A DNA stretch of 5,398 nucleotides from contig PKYZ01000763.1 of assembly GCA_003132865.1 (NCBI GenBank), positions 3,321 through 8,718 on the forward strand, read 5' to 3'. The stretch comes from Bryobacterales bacterium (GTDB lineage Bacteria; Acidobacteriota; Terriglobia; Bryobacterales; Bryobacteraceae). Position numbers and translations under genes: made by a program. The notes under the pieces were generated by a model, which worked only from the letters and a program-made list of their open reading frames with translations, did not search any database and had not been told where the DNA came from. The first letter of the stretch is position 1; each line of letters begins with the position of its first letter. Shown here piece after piece: positions 1 through 5,398 of this stretch.

Positions 1-300
1 GTCTTCCGGCGCGCGCTGCACAGGATCGAGGGCACGAGCGATGTGCCAGCGTATCCTATCAAGAAGGTGGCGCCGATGAAACCTGCGGATGCTGGCGCCG
101 ACGCACGCCCGGTGGACGTGAAGGTATTTATCGACGACTCGGGCAACGTGTCCCGCGCGCAGGTGCTGACGAAGGGCAGCGATCTGGCCGGCGCGGCGCT
201 GAACGCCGCGCGCCAGTGGCAGTTTACGCCGGCCCGCAAACACGATAAGCCCGTACCGAGCGAGATGGTGTTGCATTTCCGATTTGGTGAGCTTCGCTAG
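1..300 (+). CDS. TonB-like energy transducer, C-terminal domain (5' partial)
   Basis: The frame is open from the first base of the window to the TAG at 298-300, giving 99 residues, so this is the C-terminal end of a longer protein. A GTG at 43 could be read as a start, but the 14 codons before it (beginning VFRRALHRIEG) look like continuing protein and the domain would be clipped, so I treat the gene as partial. Residues about 16-97 fit the TonB C-terminal fold: a PAYPIKK entry strand, the strand pattern VDVKVFIDDSGNV at 38-50, the helix with AALNAARQWQFTPAR at 65-79, and the closing strand MVLHFRFGE. In this family the domain binds the TonB box of outer-membrane receptors in the periplasm. 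Many acidobacterial proteins carry such a domain without being the main TonB, so the role as an energy transducer is inferred. The gene converges on the ligase gene that ends at 354. Confidence 0.8.
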   Translation, partial: VFRRALHRIEGTSDVPAYPIKKVAPMKPADAGADARPVDVKVFIDDSGNVSRAQVLTKGSDLAGAALNAARQWQFTPARKHDKPVPSEMVLHFRFGELR

Positions 301-305
301 CGGAA

Positions 306-325
306 GCGGGTCCTGGAGGACCCGC
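306..325. repeat. Perfect hairpin 1 of a tandem pair
   Basis: The arms GCGGGTCCT (306-314) and AGGACCCGC (317-325) are perfect reverse complements around a GG centre. The hairpin starts 5 bp after the stop codon of the TonB-like gene. It shares the central CCTGGAGG with the next hairpin but lacks the CTGCCCCAC end. There is no T tract on either side, so a classical intrinsic terminator is not shown. It may still slow polymerase or protect the 3' ends of the two converging transcripts. Confidence 0.7.
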
Positions 326-348
326 GCAGACCTGGAGGTCTGCCCCAC
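321..348. repeat. Palindromic repeat copy A (CCCGCGCAG...CTGCCCCAC)
   Basis: The arms GCAGACCT (326-333) and AGGTCTGC (336-343) are perfect reverse complements around GG, followed by CCCAC at 344-348. The outer bases CCCGCGCAG and CTGCCCCAC are identical to those of the copy at 4214-4240, while the centre differs by changes that keep the pairing. Compensated change in the stem with fixed ends is what a REP-like extragenic palindrome looks like. It abuts hairpin 1, lies 6 bp from the ligase stop codon, and sits between convergent genes, so a bidirectional terminator role is possible but unproven. Confidence 0.75.
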
Positions 349-353
349 TGAAG

Positions 354-1580
354 TCAGGTGTGCACCCAGCGACGGGCCTTCATCTCAAACCGCGGCAGAC
401 TGCCTTGCGGCACCACGGACACAGGGATCCGCAACGCGAAGGCGTTGGTAAGCGCCGCTTCCAACCGGTGAGTCAAAGTGGAATCGTGGGCGTGCGCCGG
501 CGCGGCTTCGACTTGGATACTCAGCTCAGGGAGCGTGCGGTGGTTTTGAATCTCGACCCGGTACTCACTCACGGCGTCGAAGCCGCGAAGAATGTTCTCG
601 ACGGCGCTGGGATACACGTTCACGCCGCGCACGACTAACATATCGTCGGTGCGGCCGAGTATCCCTCCGTTCAGGGCCAGATCGCTGGCGCCACATTCGC
701 AACGATCTTCCGCCGCCTGCACGATGTCACTCGTACGATATCGTAGCAGCGGCGATCCAAGGCGGCCGAGGTTAGTCAGCACTAACTCACCGGTGACGCC
801 GCGCGGCACGGGCTGGCCGGTCAGGGGATCGATCACCTCGGCAATGTAAGAATCCTCGATCACGTGCAGCACGCCGGGGCATTTCGGACAGCCGTAACTG
901 ACGGGACCGATCTCGGTCATGCCATGATGGTCCACCACGCCGGCGCCGCGCCACAGTTTAGACATGTGGCTGCGCGTGGCTGGCACGCTGCCGCCCGGTT
1001 CGCCGGCGACGATCAGGGTGCGCACCTTGGCTGCACTTAGATCGATGTTCTCCTCGGCGGCGACCTCGGCCAGCCGGATGGCATAGGTGGGCGTGCAGCA
1101 CAGCACGGTGGCCGAGTTTTCGATGATGGCCTGCAATCGCGCGGCGCTGCGCATACCGCCTCCGGGTATGGCTAGGCAACCGACGCGCGTGGCGGCTTCG
1201 AACCCGACCCAGAATCCGAGGAATGGCCCGAAGGAGAAGGCGAAGAAGATGCGGTCTCGCGCGCCGACGCCGGCTGCCTGGTACACGCGGACCCAGTTGC
1301 CGATCATCCAATCCCAGCTCTCGGGCGTGTCCAGCCAGCGCATGGGAGTACCGGTAGTGGTCGCGCTGGTTTGGCAGAAGCGGGTGTAGCGATCGAGGGG
1401 ATAAGTCAGGTTGGTGCCATAGGGCGGATGCGCCTGCTGATCTTCGATCAACTCTTGTTTGAGAGTGAAGGGCAGGCTGACGAGGCCGGAGTCGGGGCTG
1501 AGGCCGCGCAGTTTGGCCGCGTAGAAAGGGTTTCCAGGAAGGATGGCCGCCAGAACCTCGCGCAGTTTGGCTAGCGGCAT
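354..1580 (-). CDS. PaaK-like AMP-forming aryl/acyl-CoA ligase
   Basis: This 408-residue protein resembles phenylacetate-CoA ligases of the ANL superfamily, cytoplasmic enzymes that activate a carboxylic acid with ATP and transfer it to CoA or a carrier thiol. Visible motifs are an A3 phosphate loop at 71-79 (TSATTTGTP), HHGMTE at 218-223 (A5), TGEL at 263-266, YRTSD at 281-285 (A7), GRTDDMLVVRGVNVYPSAVE at 309-328 (A8 hinge and the start of the small domain), and the C-terminal PRFEMKARR with Lys401 in the place of the catalytic A10 lysine. Cys231/Cys234 and Cys294/Cys296 could form a metal site of the kind seen in some PaaK relatives. The length is slightly below the usual 430 or so. The A3 loop is atypical, with Thr for its first Gly. 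The ATG at 1578-1580 overlaps the flavoprotein stop by 10 bp. GGAG motifs lie 2 nt and 13 nt upstream, neither well spaced, so re-initiation is likely. The substrate is unknown; an aromatic or other hydrophobic acid is only a family-based guess. Confidence 0.88.
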   Translation of the reverse strand: MPLAKLREVLAAILPGNPFYAAKLRGLSPDSGLVSLPFTLKQELIEDQQAHPPYGTNLTYPLDRYTRFCQTSATTTGTPMRWLDTPESWDWMIGNWVRVYQAAGVGARDRIFFAFSFGPFLGFWVGFEAATRVGCLAIPGGGMRSAARLQAIIENSATVLCCTPTYAIRLAEVAAEENIDLSAAKVRTLIVAGEPGGSVPATRSHMSKLWRGAGVVDHHGMTEIGPVSYGCPKCPGVLHVIEDSYIAEVIDPLTGQPVPRGVTGELVLTNLGRLGSPLLRYRTSDIVQAAEDRCECGASDLALNGGILGRTDDMLVVRGVNVYPSAVENILRGFDAVSEYRVEIQNHRTLPELSIQVEAAPAHAHDSTLTHRLEAALTNAFALRIPVSVVPQGSLPRFEMKARRWVHT

Positions 1581-2851
1581 GACTCCAGGACTTCTCCGGG
1601 GGCCAGCGGCTCGCCGTGCGGAAGCGGCTCGGGCACGGCCGCGAACTTGGCCACAGCATCGAATAGCGGCCGAAAGTCGCGGAACAGGTTGCCGATCAGG
1701 CAGTCTGTCATGTCGCCCTTTAGATGCGGAAACTCGGTGATGAACACGCGGAAGCTGAATGCATGGTTATAAAAGGCGTAGACCAGCTTACGCATGGCCT
1801 CGATGCCCTCGCAGACCTGCGCTCCGTACGCGGCGAACTGGGACGCGGAGACATCGCCCGTCTGCAAAGCCGCATCCACAGCGTCCGCGGCGAGTTCCCC
1901 GCTGCGCAGCGCCAATAATACGCCGGACGAAAAGACGGGGTCCAGGAAGCTGAAAGCGTCGCCAGCCAGGACCAGCCCGTCGGCGGCGCAATGGCGCGAG
2001 CGGTAGGAATACTCTCCGGTTACGCGATAGGGTCCGAATTGTTGGCCAGCCGCCAGGTGCTTCTCGATCCAGGCGTTTTTCTTCACTTCGCGATGAAAGA
2101 TAACGGTCAGGTCGCGCGTGTCTTTGTAGAGATAGTCTTTCTCCGCGACGACGCCCACACTGACTATGCCGTCTGCTAGGGGGATGTACCAGAACCAACC
2201 CTTTTCCGGCACATAAGCTACGGTCGTGGCGCCTTCATCAATGCCGGGGTCGCGCAATGCACCTTTATAGTAAGTCCAGACAGCGATCTTATTCAAGTAC
2301 GGATCGCGTACTTTCCATCCGTTACGCGTAACCGCGAAGGCGTCGCGCCCGGTGGCGTCGATGGTGACCGGAGCGTGGAACTCACGCGCCGCGCCATCCT
2401 TAGCGACTGTCTTGACTCCGATGACAGCGCCATTCGGCTGAATCAGTTCGCGGGCGGTTATTTCCTCAATCACCTCCGCTCCTTTCTCGCGCGCGTTGTC
2501 CAGAAGGATCTGGTCAAACTCGCTGCGCAAGACTTGCCAAGTCGCGGAGGCTTCGTGCGCGAACTGTTGCGAGAAATAGAATGGCACGGAGGCGCGTCCG
2601 CTGGCGCCGACGAACTGCACGCTGTGTTTTCTGGTGAAATGCGAAGCCTTGATGCGGTCCAGCACGCCGATGCGTTCCAGCGTGAAGTAACCGTAGGGCA
2701 GCAATGATTCGCCGATGTGATAGCGCGGAAACTTTTCCTTCTCCAGCACCACTACGCGCCGGCCTTTGGCGGCCAGCACGGCGGCGGCCGTAGAGCCGGC
2801 CGGGCCACCTCCGATCACGATTGCGTCATAGGAGCTTGAGGTGGCAGTCAT
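1571..2851 (-). CDS. Flavin-dependent halogenase-like FAD oxidoreductase
   Basis: This 426-residue cytoplasmic flavoprotein has an N-terminal Rossmann motif GGGPAGS at 14-20, the FPRYHIGESLLP segment at 41-52, DATGR at 165-169 and the second FAD motif GDAFSFLDP at 297-305. It also carries signatures that separate flavin-dependent halogenases from monooxygenases: WxWxIP at 219-224 (WFWYIP), FxxPxxSxG at 302-310 (FLDPVFSSG), and Lys75 in an FxxKxxxxF context at the position of the catalytic lysine. In characterised members this lysine handles hypohalous acid formed from FADH2, O2 and halide. The size is nearer the phenol/pyrrole halogenases than the tryptophan halogenases of about 530 residues. 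Many environmental homologues with these motifs are untested, and an oxidase or reductase role remains possible. The start follows from the ATGA overlap with the radical SAM gene; I see no Shine-Dalgarno sequence immediately upstream, where a repeat hairpin lies instead. A reduced flavin supplier is not encoded in the window. Confidence 0.85.
   Translation of the reverse strand: MTATSSSYDAIVIGGGPAGSTAAAVLAAKGRRVVVLEKEKFPRYHIGESLLPYGYFTLERIGVLDRIKASHFTRKHSVQFVGASGRASVPFYFSQQFAHEASATWQVLRSEFDQILLDNAREKGAEVIEEITARELIQPNGAVIGVKTVAKDGAAREFHAPVTIDATGRDAFAVTRNGWKVRDPYLNKIAVWTYYKGALRDPGIDEGATTVAYVPEKGWFWYIPLADGIVSVGVVAEKDYLYKDTRDLTVIFHREVKKNAWIEKHLAAGQQFGPYRVTGEYSYRSRHCAADGLVLAGDAFSFLDPVFSSGVLLALRSGELAADAVDAALQTGDVSASQFAAYGAQVCEGIEAMRKLVYAFYNHAFSFRVFITEFPHLKGDMTDCLIGNLFRDFRPLFDAVAKFAAVPEPLPHGEPLAPGEVLESCR
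2848..2851 (-). promoter_or_regulatory. ATGA stop-start overlap coupling two genes
   Basis: The TGA of the radical SAM gene and the ATG of the flavoprotein gene share bases in ATGA. On the minus strand the 15 nt before this ATG are GC-rich repeat sequence with no purine-rich ribosome site. Translation of the flavoprotein therefore probably depends on ribosomes finishing the upstream gene and re-initiating. Confidence 0.7.
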
Positions 2852-4173
2852 GGCAGGCCGACAGCCTGCCCCACCAAGTGTTCGGGCAGGAAGAACTCGT
2901 AAAGCAACCGGTCGACCTGCAATAGACCGTCGCGAGTGAGACGCAAGCTGTCCGCGTCCGTGGTGAGGAAGCCTCGGTCGCGCAACATCTTTACAGGGAC
3001 GGCAAAGCGCTCCTGGATCCGAACTCCGAACTTGCTCTTGAAGTACTGATCGCGCACATGTCCCAGTTTCATCTGCAGGATTAGCTCTCGAATCATCCGC
3101 TGTTCTTGTGTGAGAGTCAACGCACGGTAGATCGGAAGAACGCCATGGCGCAGTTTGTCGGAATAGGTCTCGAATTCATGCTCGTTCTGGAAGTGAGTGC
3201 CCTGGACGTGTGAGAAAGAGGCGACACCCAGGCCAACCATGTCCGCACCGGACCACAGAAGGTCGGTGTAGACAAAGCGCGTCTTCGTAGGATTCTTGAC
3301 CGCCGTGTAAGCGCTGCGCACGGTGTAGCCCGCATTTTCCAGTTCGGAGAAGGCGTAACTGACCCACTCGCGCTTGGTCTTCCAGGTGGCGACCGGGGCG
3401 ACCGACTGTCCCGTAACTTTCATCTCTTTGAAGATGGTGGTGTTGTAGGGAACTTCCATCTGGTAAATGGTGACGCTGTCCGGATCCAGCTCGATGGTCT
3501 TCCGAACGCATTCGCGCCAGTTGGCGGTAGTCTCACCCACCATGCCGGCGATGAGATCGATATTGATCTGGGGGAAGCCGATGGAGCGCGCGAAGCGGTA
3601 CGCGGGTCCGATTTCTTTCGATGTGTGCGCGCGGCCGTTGACCTTCAGGATCTCGTCGTCGAAATTCTCGATACCCAGGCTGAGACGCGTGACTCCCAGA
3701 TCCTTAATCACCTGGAGTTTGCCTTCGGTAAGGGTTCCGGGTTCGCATTCGAAGGCGACTTCGTCGGCTTCATCCCACGGCAGCAGGCGCTTCATACGCT
3801 CGACCAGGCTGGAGAGTTGCCGGGAGGAAATGTAAGACGGTGTCCCGCCTCCAAAGTAGATGAATTTCGGCTTGCGGCCGCCGATGAAGGCTTTTTCGGA
3901 GTAGAGGGTCAGTTCCTGGATCGCGGTATCCAGATAACCTTCCACTTCGGCGGCATTCTTGTCGGTATAGACTTTGAAGTAACAAAAGTGACAACGCTTC
4001 CGGCAAAAGGGGATGTGGAGGTAGATGCCCAGAGGCGTGTGGGGCGCGGGCAGGCGGTCTAGCGCGGCAAAGACGTCGCCAACGTGAGCCGGACTCCAGA
4101 AGGAGTACGGGGGATAGTTGGAGACGAAATAGCTACCGGCGGTAGTTTGTTCGGTTTCAGTGTCGGTCGGCAT
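2848..4173 (-). CDS. HemN-like radical SAM enzyme
   Basis: This 441-residue protein belongs to the coproporphyrinogen-III-oxidase-like radical SAM group. The cluster motif CRKRCHFC puts Cys57, Cys61 and Cys64 on a 4Fe-4S cluster, preceded by IYLHIPF as in HemN and HemW. SAM-site elements follow: GGGTPS at 108-113, the ECEPGT strand at 142-147, RLSLGIENF at 163-171, GRAH at 180-183, and DLIAGMVGET at 206-215 in place of the usual DLIYGLPGQT. A GLGVASFS strand lies at 314-321, and a HemN_C-like winged-helix tail covers about 345-430. An N-terminal extension of about 48 residues (YFVSNYPPYSFW) precedes the barrel. The HemW hallmark with the SNFA and HN..YW residues is missing, so heme-chaperone activity is unlikely, and true HemN function is not indicated. 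It is the first gene of the operon, and its last codons lie inside a palindromic repeat. The start is fixed by an in-frame TGA 21 bp upstream. The reaction is unknown; methyl transfer or another radical modification is a guess from class C relatives. Confidence 0.88.
   Translation of the reverse strand: MPTDTETEQTTAGSYFVSNYPPYSFWSPAHVGDVFAALDRLPAPHTPLGIYLHIPFCRKRCHFCYFKVYTDKNAAEVEGYLDTAIQELTLYSEKAFIGGRKPKFIYFGGGTPSYISSRQLSSLVERMKRLLPWDEADEVAFECEPGTLTEGKLQVIKDLGVTRLSLGIENFDDEILKVNGRAHTSKEIGPAYRFARSIGFPQINIDLIAGMVGETTANWRECVRKTIELDPDSVTIYQMEVPYNTTIFKEMKVTGQSVAPVATWKTKREWVSYAFSELENAGYTVRSAYTAVKNPTKTRFVYTDLLWSGADMVGLGVASFSHVQGTHFQNEHEFETYSDKLRHGVLPIYRALTLTQEQRMIRELILQMKLGHVRDQYFKSKFGVRIQERFAVPVKMLRDRGFLTTDADSLRLTRDGLLQVDRLLYEFFLPEHLVGQAVGLP
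2852..2874. repeat. Palindromic repeat copy B, inside the coding junction
   Basis: The arms GGCAGGC (2852-2858) and GCCTGCC (2864-2870) pair perfectly around a 5-base loop, followed by CAC to give the same CTGCCCCAC end as copies A and C. Read on the minus strand, this element encodes the final VGQAVGLP of the radical SAM protein and ends at the base before the flavoprotein ATG. Its left flank does not keep the CCCGCG seen in the other copies. An RNA hairpin here would cover the place where a ribosome site would be, and a ribosome translating the upstream gene would melt it. Confidence 0.7.
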
Positions 4174-4196
4174 CCTGTCAGCGTCCCAGTTGATTC

Positions 4197-4202
4197 ATTA
4201 TA
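4197..4202 (-). promoter_or_regulatory. Candidate -10 element for the operon
   Basis: On the minus strand these bases read TATAAT, a perfect sigma-70-type -10 box in a GC-rich setting. Transcription would start near 4190, giving a leader of only about 17 nt before the radical SAM ATG at 4173. The stretch where a -35 box should sit (about 4219-4226) is part of the palindromic repeat and has no TTGACA-like match. The promoter is therefore weak, activator-dependent, or a chance match. A GGGA about 10 nt before the ATG is the only ribosome-site-like sequence. Confidence 0.45.
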
Positions 4203-4213
4203 CCGCTCCCTTA

Positions 4214-4240
4214 CCCGCGCAGGCCGGGGGCCTGCCCCAC
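4214..4240. repeat. Palindromic repeat copy C (CCCGCGCAG...CTGCCCCAC)
   Basis: The arms GCAGGCC (4219-4225) and GGCCTGC (4229-4235) pair perfectly around GGG, flanked by CCCGC and CCCAC. The ends match copy A exactly and the orientation is the same. It lies between the receptor stop codon at 4280 and the start of the three-gene operon. It may help end receptor transcription, but no T tract follows it on the minus strand. It also occupies the expected -35 position of the operon promoter. Confidence 0.75.
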
Positions 4241-4279
4241 ATTGCCGAATTGACTGCCCCAAAAGGTGGATAGTAGAAA

Positions 4280-5398
4280 TTAGAACAGCAGCTTCAGGCC
4301 CAGTTGCAGGCGGCGCGGATTGCCCGCCGAAAGAATTTGCCCGAACGTGGGCGAGCCGATGAAGTTGTCGGGCAGGCCGAAGTTCGTGTGATTGAGCACA
4401 TTGAATGCCTCGACGCGGAATTGCACCGTGGCGCGCTCGCGAATCGCCGTATTCTTCACGAGCGATAGGTCGACGGTGGCCATGCCCGGCCCTTCGACCG
4501 TGTTTCGGCCGGAGTTGCCGAACGTGCCGTAGGGCGGAATGGCGAATGCCGACGTATTGAACCACTCGTTGGCCGTGGGATTGGAGAGCCGGGGGCTCCC
4601 GACTACGTTCGGCCGGTCGTTGGCGCCGAAGCCCAGGCTATCGATGCCGGTGTTGCTGTTGTCGAAATCCGGCAGCAGCGACACGGTGAAAGGCTGGCCG
4701 GTCTGGAACTGGAGAATGCCGAACGTCTGCCAGCCTTTGAGCCAACGGGAAGCCTTGCCGAACGGCAGGTCGTAGGCGTAGCTGGCGACGAACCTGTGGC
4801 GGACATCGAAATTGGAAAGCCCCCGCTCCGCACGCAGGTTATAGCTGTCCTGCGGGAAGTTGGGATCGCCGGCGCTCGAAAAGAAGCTCGAGCCGTTGTC
4901 GATCGACTTGGCAAACGTGTAAGAAGCCAGCAGAGACAATCCGAAATTCAACCGCTGTTCGAAGCGCGCCTGCAGGCTGTGATAGATGGAATTGCGGTTG
5001 GACTCCATCAGGTCGATATCGGCAAATGCGGCCACCGGACGCTGGTAAGTCTGCGCCGGCGTGGGCGGCGGTTGGTTGATGTCGCGCGCGCCAATCAGCC
5101 CGGTGCCCTTCGAACCGACGTAGCCTATTTCGAGCATCCGGCTGCCGCCCAGAGACCGCTCGATATTGAAGTTCCATTGCTGCACATAGGGCGTGCGCAG
5201 ATCGCGCTGGAAGGCCAGCGCGGAGGACGGCGTGGGCAACGGAAAATTATTGGGGAACGGGTTGGAGAGCAACAGCGGAGCCGTGGGGCCGAGCGGGTAG
5301 TACACGTCGAAATTGAAATAGGGCGGGCTGAAGTAGAGGCCCTCGCCCGGCGCCAGCGACGACTGATCGTAGTAGATGCCGTAGCCCGCGCGCACCAC
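4280..5398 (-). CDS. Oar-like TonB-dependent outer-membrane receptor, C-terminal part
   Basis: The gene runs off the right edge; only its last 372 residues are present, beginning in [11 protein letters not shown], a phrase found well inside such proteins, so the GTG at the edge is not a real start. The fragment is beta-barrel sequence: alternating aromatic strands such as [13 protein letters not shown] (156-168), [19 protein letters not shown] (197-215), FQTGQPFTV (231-239), [19 protein letters not shown] (323-341), and the closing LQLGLKLLF with a terminal Phe that the BAM machinery recognises. These match the large acidobacterial Oar-like receptors of roughly 1000-1200 residues, whose missing N-terminus normally holds a signal peptide, a carboxypeptidase-regulatory-like domain and a plug. 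They are thought to import large or polymeric substrates using TonB energy; the ligand cannot be told. The gene points the same way as the three-gene operon but is 106 bp away with a repeat between, so co-transcription is doubtful. Confidence 0.85.
   Translation of the reverse strand: MVRAGYGIYYDQSSLAPGEGLYFSPPYFNFDVYYPLGPTAPLLLSNPFPNNFPLPTPSSALAFQRDLRTPYVQQWNFNIERSLGGSRMLEIGYVGSKGTGLIGARDINQPPPTPAQTYQRPVAAFADIDLMESNRNSIYHSLQARFEQRLNFGLSLLASYTFAKSIDNGSSFFSSAGDPNFPQDSYNLRAERGLSNFDVRHRFVASYAYDLPFGKASRWLKGWQTFGILQFQTGQPFTVSLLPDFDNSNTGIDSLGFGANDRPNVVGSPRLSNPTANEWFNTSAFAIPPYGTFGNSGRNTVEGPGMATVDLSLVKNTAIRERATVQFRVEAFNVLNHTNFGLPDNFIGSPTFGQILSAGNPRRLQLGLKLLF

Noticed and set aside
43..300. A complete 85-residue protein starting at GTG 43
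   Set aside because: The frame stays open to base 1 and the upstream residues fit the family, so a longer gene cut by the window edge is more likely.
354..1580. Pseudogene status for the ligase because of the odd A3 loop
   Set aside because: The frame is intact over 408 codons and the A5, A7, A8 and A10 motifs are preserved.
958..1659. Open frame of 233 codons on the minus strand across the ligase/flavoprotein boundary
   Set aside because: It is out of frame with two well-supported genes and its translation is rich in Arg, Ser, His and Pro with no recognisable motif, as expected of a GC-rich shadow frame.
3625..4062. Open frame of 145 codons on the plus strand opposite the radical SAM gene
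   Set aside because: It lies wholly antisense to the conserved core with the CxxxCxxC motif and resembles no family I recognise.
4241..4265. A further copy of the palindromic repeat at ACTGCCCCAAAAG
   Set aside because: Only CTGCCCCA matches; there is no paired arm upstream, so it is not counted as a copy.
4059..4565. Open frame of 168 codons on the minus strand across the gap between receptor and radical SAM gene
   Set aside because: It overlaps both genes out of frame, crosses a palindromic repeat and encodes low-complexity Arg/Pro-rich sequence.
2848..5398. Heme uptake and breakdown locus (HutW/ChuW-like enzyme beside a TonB receptor)
   Set aside because: The receptor fragment is Oar-like rather than heme-type, no HutX/ChuY-like or heme ABC transporter gene is present, and the radical SAM gene is coupled to a halogenase-like gene and a ligase instead.

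Overview
The window looks like a chromosomal piece of an Acidobacteriota genome, probably from the Solibacter/Bryobacter side of the phylum. This placement is inferred from the visibly GC-rich sequence and from the Oar-like TonB-dependent receptor at the right edge, whose C-terminal barrel has the phrases typical of that expanded acidobacterial family ([32 protein letters not shown], terminal Phe). No rRNA, tRNA, CRISPR array, transposase or phage gene is visible.

Layout from left to right. Positions 1-300 (+) hold the C-terminal end of a TonB-like energy-transducer protein that begins outside the window. Positions 301-353 hold two tandem perfect hairpins between convergent genes. Positions 354-4173 (-) hold a tight three-gene operon, read right to left: a HemN-like radical SAM enzyme (4173-2848), a flavin-dependent halogenase-like FAD protein (2851-1571) and a PaaK-like aryl/acyl-CoA ligase (1580-354). 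The genes overlap by 4 bp (ATGA) and 10 bp, so they are almost certainly co-transcribed and translationally coupled. Positions 4174-4279 hold a promoter-like TATAAT and another hairpin repeat. Positions 4280-5398 (-) hold the C-terminal 372 residues of the TonB-dependent receptor.

The operon is the point of interest. A ligase that activates a carboxylic acid, a flavoprotein with all the recognisable halogenase signatures, and a radical SAM enzyme of the HemN superfamily that lacks HemW hallmarks together suggest a small specialised-metabolite or acyl-modification pathway: activate an (aryl) acid, then oxidise or halogenate it and carry out a radical step. No carrier protein, ketosynthase or transporter is in the window, so the pathway is probably incomplete here or uses partners elsewhere. 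The product cannot be read from the sequence.

A second theme is a family of short palindromic repeats. Three copies end in CTGCCCCAC, all in the same orientation: one at each outer boundary of the operon and one exactly at the junction of its first two genes. The junction copy encodes the last residues of the radical SAM protein and ends one base before the start codon of the flavoprotein. A related hairpin lies in tandem with the left copy.
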